A stretch of 64,000 bases of DNA, from NCBI GenBank assembly GCA_002344885.1, contig DDUQ01000142.1, positions 56,609 to 120,608 of the forward strand, read 5' to 3'. Below the pieces are notes generated by a model. The model ran no database searches. It worked only from the letters and a program-made list of their open reading frames with translations, and was not told the DNA's origin. Each line of letters opens with the position of its first letter. The stretch's first letter is position 1. The position numbers and the translations under genes are program-made. The DNA is from Comamonadaceae bacterium UBA2334. Its GTDB lineage: Bacteria; Pseudomonadota; Gammaproteobacteria; Burkholderiales; Burkholderiaceae_C. Of the stretch, positions 62,503 through 64,000 are shown in pieces.

Positions 62503-63386
62503 GTGACGGACTGGCACCCTTGATGGGGCGGCTGGAGGCGCTCGTCTCTCGCGTCGAGCGCCTGATGCCTTCAGACCTGACTCACGCCCCGGATTGGGGT
62601 GCATCGGTGGCTTTTCGATACAGCCGTCGGCGCAATGGCTTTGGCAGACTGGAGCCTGTCCGTCAAGTTTCAGCGTTGACGCTGCCAGACGTTTGTGAGG
62701 TCGATGCGCAGAAAGACAAAATCGTTCGCAACACGCAACGTTTTGTCAGCGGACAGCCTGCCAACAACGTCTTGTTGACCGGCGCACGGGGTACGGGTAA
62801 GTCGTCCCTGATCAAGGCTTGCCTGAATGCATTCAAAGACCAGGGCCTGCGCCTGATCGAGGTGGACAAAGCCGATTTGATCGACTTGCCTGACCTGATC
62901 GACATGGTTGCCGACCGACCTGAACGATTCATTGTGTTCTGCGATGACCTGAGTTTTGACGAAGGCGAATCAGGCTACAAAGCGCTGAAGTCCATCCTGG
63001 ATGGCTCGGTGTCTGCGACCAGCGCAAATGTGTTGATCTACGCAACCAGCAACAGGCGTCACCTGTTGCCTGAGTACATGAAGGACAACCTCACGTACAC
63101 CCACACGGACGATGGTGAGGTTCATCCCGGTGAAGTGATCGAGGAAAAAATTTCTCTTTCTGAGCGTTTTGGCTTGTGGGTAAGCTTTTATCCATTCAGT
63201 CAGGACGAGTACCTGGCGATCGTTGGCCAATGGTTGCGCCATTTCGGTGCAACCGATGCCGATGTAGCAGCGGCGCGGCCATCAGCGTTGGTGTGGGCCT
63301 TGGAGCGGGGCTCTCGCAGTGGGCGTGTGGCCTATCAATTTGCTAAAGACCACGTCACCTCGGCGTCAGCAGAACCCCAAGGTTGA
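62499..63386 (+). CDS. DUF815-type AAA ATPase
   Basis: A 295-aa ATPase of unknown function. Walker A GARGTGKSSLIKAC (about 97-110) and Walker B FIVFCDDLSFDEGE (about 147-160) are clear, followed by a sensor-1 region LIYATSNRRHLLPEYM with the asparagine. The first ~80 residues are an accessory domain. Sequence and position directly after argJ match a gene commonly found in Betaproteobacteria. ATG at 62499 overlaps the argJ stop. No partner or substrate is known to me. Confidence 0.88.
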   Translation: MSDGLAPLMGRLEALVSRVERLMPSDLTHAPDWGASVAFRYSRRRNGFGRLEPVRQVSALTLPDVCEVDAQKDKIVRNTQRFVSGQPANNVLLTGARGTGKSSLIKACLNAFKDQGLRLIEVDKADLIDLPDLIDMVADRPERFIVFCDDLSFDEGESGYKALKSILDGSVSATSANVLIYATSNRRHLLPEYMKDNLTYTHTDDGEVHPGEVIEEKISLSERFGLWVSFYPFSQDEYLAIVGQWLRHFGATDADVAAARPSALVWALERGSRSGRVAYQFAKDHVTSASAEPQG

Positions 63387-63424
63387 TTGGCATGCCTGCT
63401 CAAATGATCGGTGGTGAGGCTGTG

Positions 63425-63850
63425 ATGGCTGTAGATGCGGCCCAACCTCGAACTGGCGGTGCAAGCAGGCCGTGCACCGATGTGGCGGTCGGTATTCTCT
63501 TTCAGCCTGACGGTTTGTTTTTGCTGACCACCCGTCCGCCCTGCAAAGCCTATGCCGGACATTGGGAGTTCCCAGGCGGCAAAGTGGAGCCCGGTGAATC
63601 TGTCGAGCAAGCGTTGGTCCGAGAGTTGCACGAGGAGTTGGGTGTCACCGTGACCCAGGTGCAGAGGTGGCGCGAGCAAGTGGTGGACTACCCCCACGCA
63701 CTGGTGCGGCTGCATTTTTGTCGCGTGACGGGTTGGACGGGCGAGTTGACCATGCGAGAGGGGCAGCAGTTTGCCTGGCAAACCCTCCCGGTCAGCGTGG
63801 CACCGTTGTTGGCGGGTACTGTGCCTGTACTGGATTGGCTGAAAAAATAA
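63425..63850 (+). CDS. mutT: MutT-type Nudix hydrolase
   Basis: A 141-aa Nudix protein; MutT hydrolyses 8-oxo-dGTP to prevent A:T to C:G mutations. The Nudix box is complete: GGKVEPGESVEQAL followed by VRELHEELGV, with the strand before it AGHWEFPGG as in MutT. Two starts are plausible: ATG 63425 (GAGG 5 bases upstream, chosen) and ATG 63392 (AAGG 9 bases upstream). It ends right before repeat copy J and converges with yacG. Confidence 0.92.
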   Translation: MAVDAAQPRTGGASRPCTDVAVGILFQPDGLFLLTTRPPCKAYAGHWEFPGGKVEPGESVEQALVRELHEELGVTVTQVQRWREQVVDYPHALVRLHFCRVTGWTGELTMREGQQFAWQTLPVSVAPLLAGTVPVLDWLKK

Positions 63851-63896
63851 TAGCTTATAGTGCTTTATAGTAAAGCGCTGGATGCGTTTTTTTATC
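63841..63896 (-). repeat. AT-rich dispersed repeat, copy J (mutT-yacG gap)
   Basis: Read on the minus strand it has A-run, CGCATCCAGCGCTTTAC, then ATAAAGCACTATAAGCTATT. It fills the gap between the convergent genes and overlaps both stop codons (mutT TAA and yacG TAA). Confidence 0.7.
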
Positions 63897-64000
63897 CTAA
63901 TTCTTCTGCGTTGTCAGGCGCTGGCGCAGCAACTTTGAACTCTTCTTGTGCCCAACGTCCCAAGTCGGTTGCACGGCAGAGCTTGCTGCAGAATGGCCGG
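63892..64000 (-). CDS. yacG: DNA gyrase inhibitor YacG, C-terminal part (cut by window end)
   Basis: The last 35 codons of a minus-strand gene that runs off the window: RPFCSKLCRATDLGRWAQEE, then a short acidic tail ending LG. The CxxxC pair is the second half of the YacG zinc site (C-x2-C ... C-x3-C), and DLGRWA matches the family. YacG is a small zinc protein that binds GyrB. The neighbour order secA-argJ-ATPase-mutT-yacG supports the call. Only the C-terminus can be seen. Confidence 0.85.
   Translation of the reverse strand, partial: RPFCSKLCRATDLGRWAQEEFKVAAPAPDNAEELG

Overview
The window is a gene-dense, GC-rich bacterial chromosome segment. It most likely comes from a member of the Burkholderiales (Betaproteobacteria), close to Comamonadaceae. 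The evidence is gene order rather than a database match: an mlaFEDACB operon that contains mlaA and runs into an ABC-2 exporter pair, ibaG, murA and hisG-hisD; petABC followed by sspA-sspB and a tRNA; and dciA / M23 peptidase / secA / argJ / ATPase / mutT / yacG. I see no phage, insertion sequence, CRISPR array, rRNA or plasmid gene. Almost all of it is core genome, so most genes are ordinary.

Layout. 1-2.4 kb: 3' end of gltB, then gltD (glutamate synthase). 2.4-11.7 kb: one long plus-strand series, mlaF-E-D-A-C-B (outer-membrane lipid asymmetry), an ABC-2 transporter pair, ibaG, murA, hisG and hisD, mostly coupled by ATGA overlaps. 11.8-22.2 kb: minus-strand genes. These are an uncharacterised protein and a YheT-like hydrolase, then a branched-chain-amino-acid-type ABC transporter (livG-H-M-K-F) flanked by two CoA ligases. 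22.4-28.3 kb: a Crp/Fnr-type regulator divergent from that transporter operon, then a DUF4394-like lipoprotein, a cupredoxin-like periplasmic protein, a membrane GGDEF/EAL protein and an RluF-like pseudouridine synthase. 28.3-40.7 kb: lipase-like hydrolase, htpG, two more c-di-GMP proteins, an SrkA-like kinase, a methyltransferase, a cation/proton antiporter and a YbdK-like ligase. 41-45.3 kb: NodI/NodJ-type ABC exporter with an OmpA-domain gene between its two parts, psd, and an unknown gene behind an exact FNR/ANR box. 45.4-52.5 kb: MaoC-phosphotransacetylase fusion, diguanylate cyclase, amn, gor, hbd and a small monooxygenase-like gene. 52.6-56.9 kb: petABC (cytochrome bc1), sspAB and tRNA-Thr(UGU). 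56.9-64 kb: dciA, M23 peptidase, secA, argJ, ATPase, mutT and the 3' end of yacG.

How the parts work together. The mla genes and the ABC-2 pair serve the envelope and sit with murA (peptidoglycan). The liv-type operon, with an acyl-CoA synthetase at its head and a phenylacetate-CoA-ligase-like enzyme at its tail, looks like uptake plus CoA activation of an organic acid, not simple amino-acid uptake. Its divergent Crp/Fnr regulator sits across a perfect 18-bp palindrome centred at -41.5 from a candidate -10 box. Four c-di-GMP proteins lie within 24 kb.

The most unusual signals are not genes. About ten copies of an AT-rich element of roughly 50 bp are scattered through this GC-rich DNA. Each carries an AGCGCTT-like core and an AGCTAT/GTGCTAT-like second core. 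Most copies are between genes, but two lie inside coding sequence (the GltB C-terminus and an in-frame insert in the SrkA-like kinase). I did not find a convincing new defence or mobile system. The repeat family, the Crp/Fnr palindrome and the lipoprotein-cupredoxin-GGDEF/EAL operon are the best leads.
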